Below are positions 17,762-27,326 of a stretch of 45,082 nt of DNA, piece by piece; the stretch's first letter is position 1, and every line of letters begins with the position of its first letter. The notes beneath the pieces were generated by a model, which was not told the origin of the DNA, did no database searches, and saw nothing but the letters and a program-made list of their open reading frames with translations. The position numbers and the translations under genes are program-made. The stretch comes from Comamonas sp. SCN 67-35 (GTDB lineage Bacteria; Pseudomonadota; Gammaproteobacteria; Burkholderiales; Burkholderiaceae_C), in the NCBI GenBank assembly GCA_001725255.1, contig MEFV01000022.1:1-45082 (forward strand). Reading direction: 5' to 3'.

Positions 17762-17820
17762 GGTCAGTGGTCAGTCGTAAGCGGTAAGTCGGACTCACCA
17801 CTCACCACTTACCACTGACT
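17762..17820. repeat. Palindrome built from heptamer repeats
   Basis: Four 7-bp units on the left arm (GGTCAGT, GGTCAGT, CGTAAGC, GGTAAGT; 17762-17789), a CGG centre, and four on the right (ACTCACC, ACTCACC, ACTTACC, ACTGACT; 17793-17820). The arms are near complements, so several registers of hairpin are possible. It fills the gap between the convergent permease and rlmH genes and reaches into the rlmH stop codon. Confidence 0.8.
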
Positions 17821-18286
17821 ACTCCCGATGATAGGGGTGCCCCGCGTTCACCGACCAGGCGCGGTAGAGCTGCTCGATCAGCAGCACCCGAACCAGTGCG
17901 TGCGGCAGCGTCATGTCCGAAAGCCGGATGCGCTCGTGCGCGCCCGCAAGCAGCGCCGGGTCGAGCCCGTCCGGCCCGCCGATGATGAGCGCCACATCGT
18001 CGCCCGCGAGTTGCCAGTCCTTGAGCCTCCGGGCCAGCGCCTGCGTGCTCAGGCGCGTGCCGTGCTCGTCGAGCGCCACGCGGTGCACGCCGCGCGGGAG
18101 CTGCGCCTCGATGCGTTCACGCTCGGCCGCCTGCAGGTTCAGGAGCGTTTTGGAGCCCCGGGGCTCGGTCTTGACGGCCCTGAGCTCGACCTTGATCTCG
18201 GGCGGGAAGCGCTTGGCGTAATCGTCCCAAGCGGTGCGCGCCCAATCGGGCACACGCTGGCCCACGGCCACGATGGCGAGGCGCAT
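17819..18286 (-). CDS. rlmH: 23S rRNA pseudouridine-1915 N3-methyltransferase RlmH
   Basis: The 155-residue SPOUT-class methyltransferase starts [15 protein letters not shown]. The cofactor-binding knot appears as [10 protein letters not shown] and the C-terminal signature as [19 protein letters not shown]. It modifies helix 69 of 23S rRNA. It follows rsfS by 12 bases on the same strand, the usual pairing. Its stop codon (TAG at 17819-17821) lies at the edge of the heptamer palindrome. Confidence 0.95.
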   Translation of the reverse strand: MRLAIVAVGQRVPDWARTAWDDYAKRFPPEIKVELRAVKTEPRGSKTLLNLQAAERERIEAQLPRGVHRVALDEHGTRLSTQALARRLKDWQLAGDDVALIIGGPDGLDPALLAGAHERIRLSDMTLPHALVRVLLIEQLYRAWSVNAGHPYHRE

Positions 18287-18298
18287 CGGCGTGCTTCT

Positions 18299-18979
18299 TC
18301 ACGCCTTGCGGCCGGGCGCCTTCCTGGCGGGTGCCTTCTTTGCGGCAGCGCGGCGCACAGCCGCCTTCTTGGCCACTGGCTCGTTCACCCGCACGGTCTT
18401 GACGGGCGCCGCGGCCTTCCTGGCAGGTGCCTTGCGGGTGGCCACCACCGGCTTGGCCGCGGTCTTCTTCACTGCAGGAGCTTTCTTCGCAGCCGTCTTC
18501 TTCGCGGGCGCCTTGCCTGCAGGCGTCTTCTTGGCGGCAGGCTTGCGCGCGGGCACGGGCTCAGCATCGGCCGGCGCAGTGAGCGAGCGGGGCTTGGCAT
18601 CACCCAGCTTCAGGCGCACCGGCTTGTCGCCCCAGATCTCTTCGAGCCGGTAGTACTGGCGAATCGCGGGCTGCATGATGTGGCACACCGCCGTACCGCA
18701 ATCGATGATGATCCACTCGCCGTTGTCCTCGCCCTCGCTGCGCGGCTTGGCAAACCCGGCGTCGCGCACGGCATCGCGCACGCTCGCGGCCAGCGCCTTG
18801 GTCTGGCGGTTGGTGTTGCCGGTGGCGACAATCACGCGCTCGAACAGCGGCGAGAGGTGCGTGGTATCGAACACGCGGATGTCCACCGCCTTCACGTCTT
18901 CCAGGCCGTCAACGATGGCGCGCTGCAGTTTGACGAGGGATTTCTTGGCGGCAGCGTCCGTGGCGGGTGCAATGGTCAT
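18299..18979 (-). CDS. rsfS: Ribosomal silencing factor RsfS with histone-H1-like tail
   Basis: Residues 1-130 are a normal RsfS domain (VDIRVFDTTHLSPLFERVIVATG and the signature EWIIIDCGTAVCHIM), which binds ribosomal protein uL14 and blocks subunit joining in starvation. Residues about 132-226 are an extension of AAKK/APARK-type repeats rich in Lys, Ala and Pro, like histone H1 or the KAAK proteins of Burkholderiales. Most RsfS proteins are about 105-130 residues. The start MTIAPATDAA is chosen because upstream in-frame codons read through the intergenic repeat. The nadD gene I would expect just upstream is absent. Confidence 0.92.
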   Translation of the reverse strand: MTIAPATDAAAKKSLVKLQRAIVDGLEDVKAVDIRVFDTTHLSPLFERVIVATGNTNRQTKALAASVRDAVRDAGFAKPRSEGEDNGEWIIIDCGTAVCHIMQPAIRQYYRLEEIWGDKPVRLKLGDAKPRSLTAPADAEPVPARKPAAKKTPAGKAPAKKTAAKKAPAVKKTAAKPVVATRKAPARKAAAPVKTVRVNEPVAKKAAVRRAAAKKAPARKAPGRKA

Positions 18980-19037
18980 CGAGTGGTGCGGATGTAGTGG
19001 TTGGAAGTGCAAAGTGTCGGGGATTTGGCTTTTCAGA

Positions 19038-19082
19038 TCAAATCGGGCTCCAACGCCCTTCTGGCGGGCGCTGACAGCTATC
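19038..19082. repeat. Dispersed intergenic repeat, copy 2
   Basis: This 45-nt element between hemF and rsfS matches copy 3 (32485-32529) in 29 of 45 ungapped positions, including both ends (TCAAATC and GGGCGCT..CAGCTAT) and a CGCCC/GGGCG stem. It supplies the TGA stop codon of hemF (19081-19083). Confidence 0.65.
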
Positions 19083-20019
19083 AAATCCAGGAACGCGGTT
19101 TGAGGAAGTGGCTCGTGAGGCGCTCTTCGGGCGTGCCCGGCTCGTCGCAACGCTGGTAGCTCCACGACGCCTGCGGCGGCATCGACAGCAAAATGGACTC
19201 CGTGCGCCCGCCCGACTGCAGGCCGAAGTGCGTGCCGCGATCCCAGACCAGGTTGAACTCCACGTAGCGCCCGCGCCGGTAGAGCTGGAACGCCCGCTCG
19301 CGCTCGCCATACGGCATGTTCCTGCGCTGCTGCACGATGGGCAGGTAGGCGGTGAGGAAGGCATCGCCCACGCTTTGCAGCATGGCGAAGCCCTGCTCGA
19401 AACCGAGCTCGGAAAAATCGTCGAAGAAGATGCCGCCGATGCCGCGCTGCTCATTGCGGTGCTTGTTGCAGAAGTACTCGTCGCACCAGGTCTTGAAGCG
19501 TGGGTACAGCTGCTCGCCAAACGGCGCGAGCGCGTCGCGGCAGACGCGGTGAAAGTGCACGGCGTCTTCCTCGAAGCCGTAGTAGGGCGTGAGATCCATG
19601 CCGCCGCCGAACCAGCACACCGGCTTCTGTCCCTCATGGCCCGCCGCGATCATGCGCACGTTCATGTGCACCGTGGGCACATAAGGGTTGCGCGGGTGAA
19701 AGACGAGCGAGACGCCCATGGCCTCGAAGGGCGCACCCGCCAGTTCCGGCCGGTGCTGAGTGGCCGAGGGCGGCAACCGCGGCCCGCTGACATCGGAAAA
19801 ACCACAGCCCGCGCGCTCGAACACCAGGCCACCTTCAATGATCCGCGTGATGCCGTTGCCCTGAAGCTGCTCGCCTGGCGCTTTCTCCCAGGCATCGCTG
19901 AGCGCGCGCGCGCCGCCCGTGCCTTCGATTTCCCCAAGCGCATTCATGATGCGCGCCTGCAAGCCCACGAGATAGCTGCGAACCGGCTGCACCGTGCCCG
20001 CAGGGTTGAATTGACTCAT
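19081..20019 (-). CDS. hemF: Oxygen-dependent coproporphyrinogen III oxidase
   Basis: The 312-residue haem biosynthesis enzyme shows the family blocks [43 protein letters not shown] and [10 protein letters not shown], with [34 protein letters not shown] near the end. It converts coproporphyrinogen III to protoporphyrinogen IX with O2. Its start overlaps the purD stop by four bases (ATGA), so the two are coupled. The stop codon is formed by the dispersed repeat. Confidence 0.95.
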   Translation of the reverse strand: MSQFNPAGTVQPVRSYLVGLQARIMNALGEIEGTGGARALSDAWEKAPGEQLQGNGITRIIEGGLVFERAGCGFSDVSGPRLPPSATQHRPELAGAPFEAMGVSLVFHPRNPYVPTVHMNVRMIAAGHEGQKPVCWFGGGMDLTPYYGFEEDAVHFHRVCRDALAPFGEQLYPRFKTWCDEYFCNKHRNEQRGIGGIFFDDFSELGFEQGFAMLQSVGDAFLTAYLPIVQQRRNMPYGERERAFQLYRRGRYVEFNLVWDRGTHFGLQSGGRTESILLSMPPQASWSYQRCDEPGTPEERLTSHFLKPRSWI

Positions 20020-21290
20020 TTGATGGCCCTGTGTCCAATGTCGTTGCGGTATTGCGCGCCATTGAAATGGATGCCATGCACCACTTCATACGCGCGTTGC
20101 TGCGCCTGGCGCACGCTGTCTGCCAATGCCGTCACGCACAGCACACGCCCACCAGAGACCTGGAGTGTGCCGCCGTCGAGCCGCGTGCCCGCATGGAAAA
20201 CCATGGCGTCATCCTGTTCGGGGGCGATGCCGGTGATCGCATCGCCCTGGCGCGGGCTCTCGGGGTAACCCTGGGCGGCCATCACCACACCGAGGGCGGT
20301 GCGCCGATCCCACTGCAGCTCCACGCCATCGAGCTTGCCATCGACGGCCGCGTTGATCAGATCGACCAGATCGCTTTTCAGGCGCATCAGGATGGGCTGC
20401 GTCTCGGGGTCGCCCATGCGGCAATTGAATTCGAGCACCTTGAGCTGGCCCTTGGCGTCGATCATCAGGCCCGCGTAGAGAAAGCCGGTATAGACGATGC
20501 CGTCCTTCTCCATGCCGCGCACGGCGGGCAGGATGACCTCGCGCATGGCGCGCGCATGCACGTCCGCGGTGACCACGGGCGCGGGCGAATACGCGCCCAT
20601 GCCGCCGGTGTTGGGGCCCGCGTCGTTGTCCTTCAGGCGCTTGTGGTCCTGGCTGGTCGCGAGCGCCGCCACATGGCGACCGTCCGAGAGCACGATGAAA
20701 CTGGCTTCCTCGCCTTCGAGGAATTCCTCGATGACAACGCGCGCCACGCCTTCGTCGGTGCCGCCATAAACCTCGTCGACCAGCATCGCGTCCACCGCGT
20801 CATGCGCTTCGCGCAGGCTCGTCGCCACGACCACGCCCTTGCCCGCAGCCAGGCCGTCGGCCTTGATCACGATGGGCGCGCCCAGCCGATCCACGAAGGC
20901 ATGCGCCGCCAGGGGATCGGTAAAGGTGTCGTAATTGGCCGTGGGAATGCCGTGGCGGCGCATGAAGGCCTTGGAAAAGGCCTTGGAACTCTCCAGTTGC
21001 GCGCCCGCCTGCGTCGGGCCGAAGATGCGCAGGCCCTTGGCGCGAAAGAGATCGACCACGCCCGCGGCCAGCGGCGCCTCTGGGCCGACCACGGTCAGGC
21101 CGATCTTGTTCTCCTGCGCCCAGCCGGCCAGCTGCTGCACATCGGTGATAGGCAGATTCTCCAGGCGCGGCGAAAGCGCGGTGCCGCCGTTGCCCGGCGC
21201 CACATAAACCATGCTGGCCTTGGGCGATTGCACGAGCTTCCAGGCCAGTGCATGCTCGCGCCCGCCGCCACCGATCACGAGAATTTTCAT
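20016..21290 (-). CDS. purD: Phosphoribosylamine-glycine ligase
   Basis: This 424-residue ATP-grasp enzyme begins [19 protein letters not shown]. It shows [14 protein letters not shown], the family motif [11 protein letters not shown], and [16 protein letters not shown]. It makes glycinamide ribonucleotide in purine synthesis. An upstream in-frame ATG (21410) is rejected as it adds 40 unconserved residues. A GGAGG ribosome-binding site sits five bases before the ATG but is inside a 9-bp hairpin. yebC lies upstream on the same strand with 82 bases between. Confidence 0.95.
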   Translation of the reverse strand: MKILVIGGGGREHALAWKLVQSPKASMVYVAPGNGGTALSPRLENLPITDVQQLAGWAQENKIGLTVVGPEAPLAAGVVDLFRAKGLRIFGPTQAGAQLESSKAFSKAFMRRHGIPTANYDTFTDPLAAHAFVDRLGAPIVIKADGLAAGKGVVVATSLREAHDAVDAMLVDEVYGGTDEGVARVVIEEFLEGEEASFIVLSDGRHVAALATSQDHKRLKDNDAGPNTGGMGAYSPAPVVTADVHARAMREVILPAVRGMEKDGIVYTGFLYAGLMIDAKGQLKVLEFNCRMGDPETQPILMRLKSDLVDLINAAVDGKLDGVELQWDRRTALGVVMAAQGYPESPRQGDAITGIAPEQDDAMVFHAGTRLDGGTLQVSGGRVLCVTALADSVRQAQQRAYEVVHGIHFNGAQYRNDIGHRAIK

Positions 21291-21291
21291 G

Positions 21292-21324
21292 CCGGCCTCC
21301 GACGAGCCGCCGCCGGGAGGCCGG
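21292..21324 (-). promoter_or_regulatory. Hairpin enclosing the purD ribosome-binding site
   Basis: In the minus-strand message CCGGCCTCC (21324-21316) can pair fully with GGAGGCCGG (21300-21292). The second arm contains the GGAGG Shine-Dalgarno and ends one base before the ATG. The 15-nt loop is GC-rich. Such a structure should limit initiation unless opened by upstream translation, a protein or an RNA. Confidence 0.55.
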
Positions 21325-21372
21325 TGGCCTCCGCGGGGGACAGCGATGACACATGGTGCAAAGCGTGGGGGC

Positions 21373-22092
21373 TCATAGTTCCGCGTTGTGATAGACGTCC
21401 TGCACGTCATCCAGATCTTCGATCATGTCCAGGAGCTTCTGCATGCGCTCGCCATCGTCACCAGACAGCTCGATCGTGTTTTCCGCGCGCATGGTCACCT
21501 CGGCCACCTCGGGGGTGAACCCGGCCGCCTCCAGCGCCTGCTTCACCGCCTCGAAAACACCGGGCTCGGTCAGCACCTCGACCGCGCCCTCTTCATCGGT
21601 GATGACATCGTCCGCGCCCGCCTCCAGCGCCGCTTCCATGAGCTTTTCCTCGTCGGCACCCGGCGCAAAAATCAGTTGGCCGCAATGCTTGAACTGAAAC
21701 GCGACCGAACCTTCCGTGCCCAGGTTGCCGCCATATTTGCTGAATACATGGCGCACGTCGGCCACGGTGCGCACGCGGTTGTCGGTCATGGTGTCCACGA
21801 TGATGGCCGCACCGCCTATGCCGTAGCCTTCGTAGCGGATTTCCTCATACTGCACGCCGTCCAGGTTGCCCGTGGCCTTGTCGATGTTGCGCTTGATGGT
21901 GTCGGCCGGCATGTTGGCCGCCTTGGCCTTGTCGATGGCCAGACGCAGGCGCGGGTTGGCCGTCGGATCCCCCCCGCCGGTGCGCGCCGCCACCATGATT
22001 TCACGCACCACGCGGGTCCAGATGCGCTGGCGCTTTTCATCCTGCCTGCCCTTGCGGTGCTGGATGTTGGCCCATTTGCTGTGTCCTGCCAC
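21373..22092 (-). CDS. yebC: YebC/PmpR-family regulator, GTG start
   Basis: The 239-residue protein starts at a GTG codon, giving [18 protein letters not shown], the invariant family N-terminus. An AAAGGA ribosome-binding site lies seven bases upstream, and no in-frame ATG would preserve the conserved start. The rest is typical ([44 protein letters not shown]). YebC proteins bind DNA as regulators in some bacteria, and others of the family help ribosomes at proline stretches. Divergent from the HerA-like gene with 63 bases between starts. Confidence 0.95.
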   Translation of the reverse strand: MAGHSKWANIQHRKGRQDEKRQRIWTRVVREIMVAARTGGGDPTANPRLRLAIDKAKAANMPADTIKRNIDKATGNLDGVQYEEIRYEGYGIGGAAIIVDTMTDNRVRTVADVRHVFSKYGGNLGTEGSVAFQFKHCGQLIFAPGADEEKLMEAALEAGADDVITDEEGAVEVLTEPGVFEAVKQALEAAGFTPEVAEVTMRAENTIELSGDDGERMQKLLDMIEDLDDVQDVYHNAEL

Positions 22093-22155
22093 GACGCTTT
22101 CCTTTGATCTACTTTGGTTTAATCTGCAGCCTGCGATTCTACTTTTGAGCATGCC

Positions 22156-23673
22156 ATGGCCGATCCACTCCTCATAGCCCAGCACGGCGACACCCGCTGT
22201 GAACTTCTGCCAGGCCTCGCCAACCGCCACGGCCTGATCACCGGCGCCACGGGCACGGGCAAGACCGTGACACTGCAAAAGCTCGCCGAGGAATTTTCGC
22301 GCATTGGCGTGCCGGTCTTCATGGCCGACGTCAAGGGCGATCTGAGCGGCATCAGCCAGCCGGGCCGGATCGGTGACAAGCTCGCGGGCGTGCTCAAGGA
22401 ACGCGGCGTACCCGTGCCCGAGCCGACCGCCTGCCCCACCACGTTCTGGGACGTGTTCGGCGAACAAGGCCACCCGGTGCGTGCAACGGTTTCCGACATG
22501 GGGCCGCTGCTGCTCGCGCGCATGCTCGATCTGAACGAAACGCAGTCGGGTGTCCTCAACCTCGTGTTCAAGATCGCCGACGACAACGGATTGCTGCTGC
22601 TGGACCTCAAAGACCTGCGGGCCATGCTGCAGCACGTGGGCGACAACGCGAAGAATTTCACCACGCAATACGGCAACATCTCGTCTGCCAGTGTCGGCGC
22701 GATCCAGCGCGGCCTGATGCAGATCGAGACCCAGGGCGGCGACAAGTTCTTCGGCGAGCCCATGCTCGACATCGAGGACTTCATGCAGACCGTGGGCGGG
22801 CGCGGCGTGATCAACATCCTCGCGGCCGACAAACTCATGACCGCGCCGCGCCTGTACGCGAGCTTTCTGCTGTGGCTGCTCTCGGACCTGTTCGAGCGCC
22901 TGCCCGAGATCGGCGACCCGGAAAAGCCCAAGCTGGTGTTCTTCTTCGACGAAGCGCACCTGCTGTTCGCCGACGCGCCCAAGGTGCTGCTCGAGCGCAT
23001 CGAGCTCGTCGTGCGCCTGGTGCGATCCAAGGGCGTGGGCGTGTACTTTGCCACGCAAAATCCGCTCGACATCCCCGACACCGTGCTTGCGCAACTGGGC
23101 AACCGCGTGCAGCACGCGCTGCGCGCCTTCACGCCGCGCGATCAAAAAGCGGTGAAGGCCACGGCCAGCACCATGCGGCCCAAGGCGGGGCTGGACGTCG
23201 AGGCGGCGATCACCGAACTGGCCGTGGGCGAAGCGCTGGTGAGCCTGCTGGACCCCAAGGGGCGCCCCTCGGAAACCGAGCGCGTTTTCGTGCTGCTGCC
23301 CGGCAGCCAGCTCGGGCCGATCACGGCCGAGCAGCGCCAGGCGCTGATCAAGAACTCGCTCGTGGCAGGCACGTACGACACCCCCACCGACCGTGAGTCA
23401 GCCTACGAACGGCTGGCCCAGCGCGCTGCCAACGCGTCGGGCTCCGCAAACGGCGCGAGCGCAGGGACCGCCCAGGCGCCTGGCGCCAACGACGGCGGCA
23501 TGTTCGGCGACATAGGCACCATGGTCAAGGAGGCGTTATTCGGGCGCACCGGTCCACGAGGTGGGCAGTACGATGGTCTCGTGCAGGACATCGTCAAAGG
23601 TGAAGCCCGGCGCATGGGGCGCGAACTGCTGCGCGGCGTGCTGGGCAGCCTGATCGGCGGCAAGCGCCGGTGA
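22156..23673 (+). CDS. HerA-like ATPase, DUF853/YjgR family
   Basis: The 505-residue protein has Walker A GATGTGKT at residues 30-37, a [13 protein letters not shown] segment, a Walker B region [12 protein letters not shown] around residue 260, and the arginine-rich [14 protein letters not shown] block. The Gly/Ser/Ala-rich linker near residue 430 and C-terminal GSLIGGKRR match YjgR-type proteins. These are hexameric-helicase-fold ATPases of unresolved function, possibly DNA-translocating. It stands alone, divergent from yebC. Confidence 0.88.
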   Translation: MADPLLIAQHGDTRCELLPGLANRHGLITGATGTGKTVTLQKLAEEFSRIGVPVFMADVKGDLSGISQPGRIGDKLAGVLKERGVPVPEPTACPTTFWDVFGEQGHPVRATVSDMGPLLLARMLDLNETQSGVLNLVFKIADDNGLLLLDLKDLRAMLQHVGDNAKNFTTQYGNISSASVGAIQRGLMQIETQGGDKFFGEPMLDIEDFMQTVGGRGVINILAADKLMTAPRLYASFLLWLLSDLFERLPEIGDPEKPKLVFFFDEAHLLFADAPKVLLERIELVVRLVRSKGVGVYFATQNPLDIPDTVLAQLGNRVQHALRAFTPRDQKAVKATASTMRPKAGLDVEAAITELAVGEALVSLLDPKGRPSETERVFVLLPGSQLGPITAEQRQALIKNSLVAGTYDTPTDRESAYERLAQRAANASGSANGASAGTAQAPGANDGGMFGDIGTMVKEALFGRTGPRGGQYDGLVQDIVKGEARRMGRELLRGVLGSLIGGKRR

Positions 23674-23760
23674 ACCACCCGATCCATAAACCAGCGCCCA
23701 TCGTCCGGCCACAGACCAGAGAACTCCAGACCACCCCCAGGCACACACACGAGCTTGCCC

Positions 23761-24726
23761 ATGAGTCTGTCCCTCCCCACCCCTGCCGACGTCCTCGCCG
23801 CCGCGCAACTGCTCAAGGGCGTGGTGCACCACACGCCCGTGCTGCGTTCGACCACCATCGACCGGCTTTTCGGCGGCGAACTGTATTTCAAGTGCGAAAA
23901 CCTGCAACGCACCGGATCGTTCAAATTTCGCGGCGCCTATTGCGCATTGGCACAATTTGACGCGCGGCAGCGAGACAAGGGTGTGCTCGCCTACTCCTCG
24001 GGCAACCACGCTCAGGCCATCGCCCTGGCAGCGCGCCAGCACGACATTCCGGCGCTGATCGTCATGCCCGACGACGCGGCGCTGACCAAACTGGAAGCTA
24101 CACGCGGCTACGGCGCGCAGGTGGTCACCTACCAGCGCGGCACGGAAGATCGCAACACCATCAGCCAACGACTGGCCGCCGAGCGCGGCATGAGCATCGT
24201 GCCGCCGTCGGACCACCCGCAGATCATCGCTGGCCACGGCACGGCGGCGCTGGAGCTGCTGCAGGAAGTGCCCAAACTCGACTACCTCTTCGTGCCCACC
24301 GGCGGCGGCGCGCTGCTGGCAGGCAGTCTGCTGGCCGTTCAAGCGGCGGGCAGCGGCTGCGAAGTCTTTGGCGTCGAACCCGAGGCGGCCGACCATGCCC
24401 GACAATCACTCAAGGCCGGCCATATCGTCACCATCGCGCACCCGCGCACCATCGCGGATGCGGCCCAGAGTCCGGCGCTGGCCCCACTGGCGTTCGAGAT
24501 CATCCGCAAGGCGGCGCCGCAGCTGCTGACGGCCTCCGACGCGCAAATGCTGCAGGCGCTGCGCTTCCTGGCCCAGCGCATGAAACTCGTGGTCGAACCC
24601 ACCGGGGCCCTGGCCTTTGCCGGTGCGCGCGACGGCGGCGTTGCGCTGCACGGCAAGCGCGTGGGCATCCTCGTGAGCGGCGGCAACGTCGATCTGTCGC
24701 GCTACGCCCGTTTCATTTCAGACTGA
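23761..24726 (+). CDS. Threonine/serine dehydratase-like PLP enzyme
   Basis: The 321-residue fold-type II PLP enzyme has the cofactor Lys in GSFKFRGA (about residue 57), the substrate loop SSGNHAQ, and the phosphate-binding GGGALLAG. It lacks a C-terminal ACT regulatory domain, which places it with catabolic threonine dehydratases or serine racemase-like enzymes. Likely reaction: threonine or serine to 2-oxo acid and ammonia. The ATG at 23761 is used; a TTG two codons upstream is ignored. upp follows after 17 bases. Confidence 0.9.
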   Translation: MSLSLPTPADVLAAAQLLKGVVHHTPVLRSTTIDRLFGGELYFKCENLQRTGSFKFRGAYCALAQFDARQRDKGVLAYSSGNHAQAIALAARQHDIPALIVMPDDAALTKLEATRGYGAQVVTYQRGTEDRNTISQRLAAERGMSIVPPSDHPQIIAGHGTAALELLQEVPKLDYLFVPTGGGALLAGSLLAVQAAGSGCEVFGVEPEAADHARQSLKAGHIVTIAHPRTIADAAQSPALAPLAFEIIRKAAPQLLTASDAQMLQALRFLAQRMKLVVEPTGALAFAGARDGGVALHGKRVGILVSGGNVDLSRYARFISD

Positions 24727-24743
24727 CCTTCATCATTTCTTTC

Positions 24744-25373
24744 ATGAGCAACATTCACGTCATCGATCACCCCCTGGTTCAGCACAAACTCACGCTCATG
24801 CGCCGCAAGGACGCCAGCACCAACAGCTTTCGTCGGCTGCTCGGGGAACTCGCCACGCTCATGGCCTACGAGGTCACGCGCGACATGCCGCTGCAGGACA
24901 TCGAAATCGAGACACCCCTGGAGACCATGACGGGCAAGGTGATCGACGGCAAGAAGCTCGTGCTCGTCTCCATCCTGCGCGCGGGCAACGGCTTTCTGGA
25001 CGGCATGCTCAACGTCGTGCCCGGCGCGCGCGTGGGCCACATCGGCCTGTACCGTGACCCCGAGAGCCTGCAGGCCGTGGAGTACTACTTCAAGATGCCC
25101 TCGGGCATGAACGAGCGCGACGTGATCGTCGTCGACCCCATGCTCGCCACGGGCAACTCGGCCAGCGCGGCGCTCACGCGCCTGAAGCAGACCGAACCGC
25201 GCTCCATCAAATTCGTCTGCCTGCTGGCCGCGCCCGAAGGCATCGCCAAACTGCAGCAGGCGCATCCGGACGTCCCCATCTACACCGCGGCCATCGATCG
25301 GCAGCTCAACAGCCACGGGTATATCCTGCCGGGACTGGGCGATGCCGGAGACCGCATCTTCGGCACCAAGTAA
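24744..25373 (+). CDS. upp: Uracil phosphoribosyltransferase
   Basis: The 209-residue enzyme begins [20 protein letters not shown]. It has the PRPP loop [11 protein letters not shown] and the uracil-binding C-terminus [17 protein letters not shown]. It makes UMP from uracil and PRPP in pyrimidine salvage. Length and sequence match the family closely. It probably shares a transcript with the dehydratase upstream and the small flavin-barrel protein downstream. Confidence 0.96.
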   Translation: MSNIHVIDHPLVQHKLTLMRRKDASTNSFRRLLGELATLMAYEVTRDMPLQDIEIETPLETMTGKVIDGKKLVLVSILRAGNGFLDGMLNVVPGARVGHIGLYRDPESLQAVEYYFKMPSGMNERDVIVVDPMLATGNSASAALTRLKQTEPRSIKFVCLLAAPEGIAKLQQAHPDVPIYTAAIDRQLNSHGYILPGLGDAGDRIFGTK

Positions 25374-25402
25374 GTTCCCGCACGCCTTGCAGGAGGTGAA
25401 CC

Positions 25403-25777
25403 ATGAGCATTCCCGTTGAACTGAGCGATCTGGCCACGGCCATGGCACGCTACCGCTTCGCCTACCTGCTGACCGGCGCCGACCAGGGCGCGCCCCACGC
25501 CATCGCCATCACGCCGACGCTGGACGGCTCGACGCTGGTGGTGCAGGGTGTCGGGCGGCGCACCGGCAAGAACCTGCAGACGCGCGCCGAGGTAGCGCTG
25601 GTCTGGCCCCCTCTGGAGGCGGCAGACTATTCCCTGATCGTGGACGGCAGTGCCAGCGTCGCGGGCGATCAGGTCCGGATCGTGCCCGCGCGGGCGGTGT
25701 TGCACCGCCCTGCCCCGGCACCCGAACCCCAGCCACAGGGATCGTGCACCTCCGACTGCGTGGAGCTCAAGCTGTAG
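25403..25777 (+). CDS. Pyridoxamine-phosphate-oxidase-like split-barrel protein
   Basis: The 124-residue protein has the layout of small FMN-binding split barrels (FAYLLTG, PHAIAITPTL, VALVWPPLE, YSLIVDGSASVAGD). The C-terminus ends with SCTSDCVELKL and holds two cysteines. An AGGAGGTG ribosome-binding site lies just upstream. Proteins like this often bind FMN, F420 or haem, and this one is unassigned. The gene is 29 bases after upp. Confidence 0.72.
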   Translation: MSIPVELSDLATAMARYRFAYLLTGADQGAPHAIAITPTLDGSTLVVQGVGRRTGKNLQTRAEVALVWPPLEAADYSLIVDGSASVAGDQVRIVPARAVLHRPAPAPEPQPQGSCTSDCVELKL

Positions 25778-25826
25778 ATCCCGGCGCACGCCCGCTCTCA
25801 CCATGACCTGTCCTGAACGGCGTTGA

Positions 25827-25902
25827 CACCCCCTCGGGGGTGCCATTCAGGCCACCGGCCGAACACCATCAGCCATAGACGCCCGGTGCACCGCATCGGG
25901 CG
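25827..25902 (+). terminator. Two stem-loops in the gap after the split-barrel gene
   Basis: CACCCCC-TC-GGGGGTG (25827-25842) and CGCCCG-N11-CGGGCG (25880-25902, with TTCGCGTTTT after it) lie in the 344-base space between the split-barrel gene and the iron operon. Either may end the upp transcript. I found no gene or recognisable remnant in 25778-26069. Confidence 0.4.
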
Positions 25903-26069
25903 TTCGCGTTTTCAACGGTCGGTGGGACGCCCTTGTTGGGGACCTGAGCTGGCTCTTTGACTCTCTTGCCGCGAGCAACGCGGCGACGTTCAAGGATCGC
26001 AGGCCTTGGCTCGCGCAGGCTCGAACGGGTCGTCCCCGACAAGATGCGGCGTGAAGAAAATTTCTTTTA

Positions 26070-26088
26070 AATGAGAAAGATTCGTATT
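26070..26088 (+). promoter_or_regulatory. Fur box upstream of the iron-uptake operon
   Basis: The 19-bp stretch beginning AATGAGAAAGATTC matches the Fur pattern AATGAGAATGATTCTCATT in 16 of 19 positions. A TAGAAT -10-like box overlaps its end (26088-26093), 29 bases before the first gene. Binding of Fe-Fur here would repress the operon when iron is plentiful. Confidence 0.72.
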
Positions 26089-26121
26089 AGAATTTGACCA
26101 CTCCACCCGAAGGACTACTCC

Positions 26122-26448
26122 ATGCGCAACCGTTTCCTGCCCCTGTTTGCGGCCCTGGCCATTGTCGGCAACGTTCATGCTGCAACGCCTGAAGCAGCCC
26201 TGGCCATCAAGAATCACCAGTTCGAACCCTCCGAACTTCGAGTCCCTGCGGGGCAGCGTATCAAGCTCGTTGTCCACAACCAGGACAACACCGCGGAAGA
26301 ATTCGAGAGCCACAAAATGAACCGCGAGAAGGTGATTCCGGGCGGGGCGAAGGCCACCATCTACATCGGCCCGCTCAAGCCCGGACGCTATGAGTTCTTT
26401 GGCGAGTACAACGAAGCCACGGCCAAGGGCGTGGTCATCGCCGAATGA
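26122..26448 (+). CDS. Periplasmic cupredoxin-like iron-uptake protein (FtrB/EfeO-N type)
   Basis: The 108-residue product has a signal peptide (MRNRFLPLFAALAIVGNVHA) and a single cupredoxin-like domain (IKNHQFEPSELRVPAGQRIKL, FESHKMNREKVIPGG, PGRYEFFGEYN). It resembles FtrB of the FtrABCD ferrous-iron system and the N-terminal domain of EfeO. A role in presenting or oxidising iron for the permease encoded 12 bases downstream is inferred. No P19/FtrA or ferredoxin-type FtrD gene is nearby. Confidence 0.82.
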   Translation: MRNRFLPLFAALAIVGNVHAATPEAALAIKNHQFEPSELRVPAGQRIKLVVHNQDNTAEEFESHKMNREKVIPGGAKATIYIGPLKPGRYEFFGEYNEATAKGVVIAE

Positions 26449-26460
26449 GTTGACCTCGCC

Positions 26461-27291
26461 ATGTTTACCACCCTTCTCATCGTCTTTCGTGAATCGCTGG
26501 AAGCGGCCTTGCTGGTTGGCGTTGTCGCTGCGGCAACCCGGGGACTCGCAAGCCGAGGCAAGTGGCTGGGCGCGGGTGTTTTCACGGGTTTCCTCGGCGC
26601 CATCGCGCTGGCGCTGCTGGCAGGCCAGCTCAGCGGGTGGCTGGATGGTCTGGGGCAGGACGTGGTGAACATCGGTGTGCTCTCGCTGGCACTGGCGATG
26701 CTCCTGTGGCACTGCATCTGGGTATCTGCGCACACCCGGGAGATGGTCAGCGACGCGAAGAGGCTGGGAAAGGCCGTCCAGGAGGGGCAGCGCGCCCCTT
26801 GGGCCCTGTTGGCGGTGGTCAGCCTGGCGGTGCTGCGCGAGGGTGCTGAAACGGTCCTCTTTGTCAGTGGCTCCTTGACCGGCAACGGCACGACACAGCC
26901 GGGATTCGTTCTCGCTGCCGGAGCAGGCGGCTTGCTGCTCGGGGCGTTTGTCGGCCTGGTCATCTACGCCGGACTGACCCGGGTTCCCACACGCCACATC
27001 TTCACGGTCACCAATGCATTCATCGCTTTTCTGGCTGCTTCTCTGGCCAGTCAATTGATGAAGGCGCTTGCGCAGGCCGGGTTGCTCGAACACGGGTCAA
27101 CGCCCGTATGGGATAGCTCCTGGGCGCTTTCCCAGGACTCGGCCCTCGGGACCTTCCTGCACGCCTTGCTGGGGTATGAGGCACGTCCGTCTGCAAGCCA
27201 GCTCGGTGCTTACGCGATGGTCCTGGCGTGTATCTACCTTGGAACGCGTTTGATGCGTCCTCGGACAGCTCTCAGTTCGCCTGGCCACTAA
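26461..27291 (+). CDS. FTR1-family high-affinity iron permease
   Basis: The 276-residue inner-membrane protein has about seven hydrophobic helices and the two REXXE iron-binding motifs of the family, RESLE (near residue 10) and REGAE (near residue 125). It is the FtrC/EfeU-type permease of a ferrous-iron uptake system. It lies between the cupredoxin gene and an outer-membrane protein gene, all downstream of one Fur box. Confidence 0.93.
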   Translation: MFTTLLIVFRESLEAALLVGVVAAATRGLASRGKWLGAGVFTGFLGAIALALLAGQLSGWLDGLGQDVVNIGVLSLALAMLLWHCIWVSAHTREMVSDAKRLGKAVQEGQRAPWALLAVVSLAVLREGAETVLFVSGSLTGNGTTQPGFVLAAGAGGLLLGAFVGLVIYAGLTRVPTRHIFTVTNAFIAFLAASLASQLMKALAQAGLLEHGSTPVWDSSWALSQDSALGTFLHALLGYEARPSASQLGAYAMVLACIYLGTRLMRPRTALSSPGH

Positions 27292-27326
27292 GGCAACGGC
27301 CCTCCTTTTTTCATCCTGGAGTTCAT

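Noticed and set aside
17762..17820. CRISPR array
   Set aside because: The units are 7 bp, contiguous and arranged as a palindrome with no spacers; no cas genes are present.
25778..26069. Possible gene or insertion remnant in the gap before the iron operon
   Set aside because: Translations in all frames give no recognisable protein segment and no inverted ends; only two hairpins are supported.
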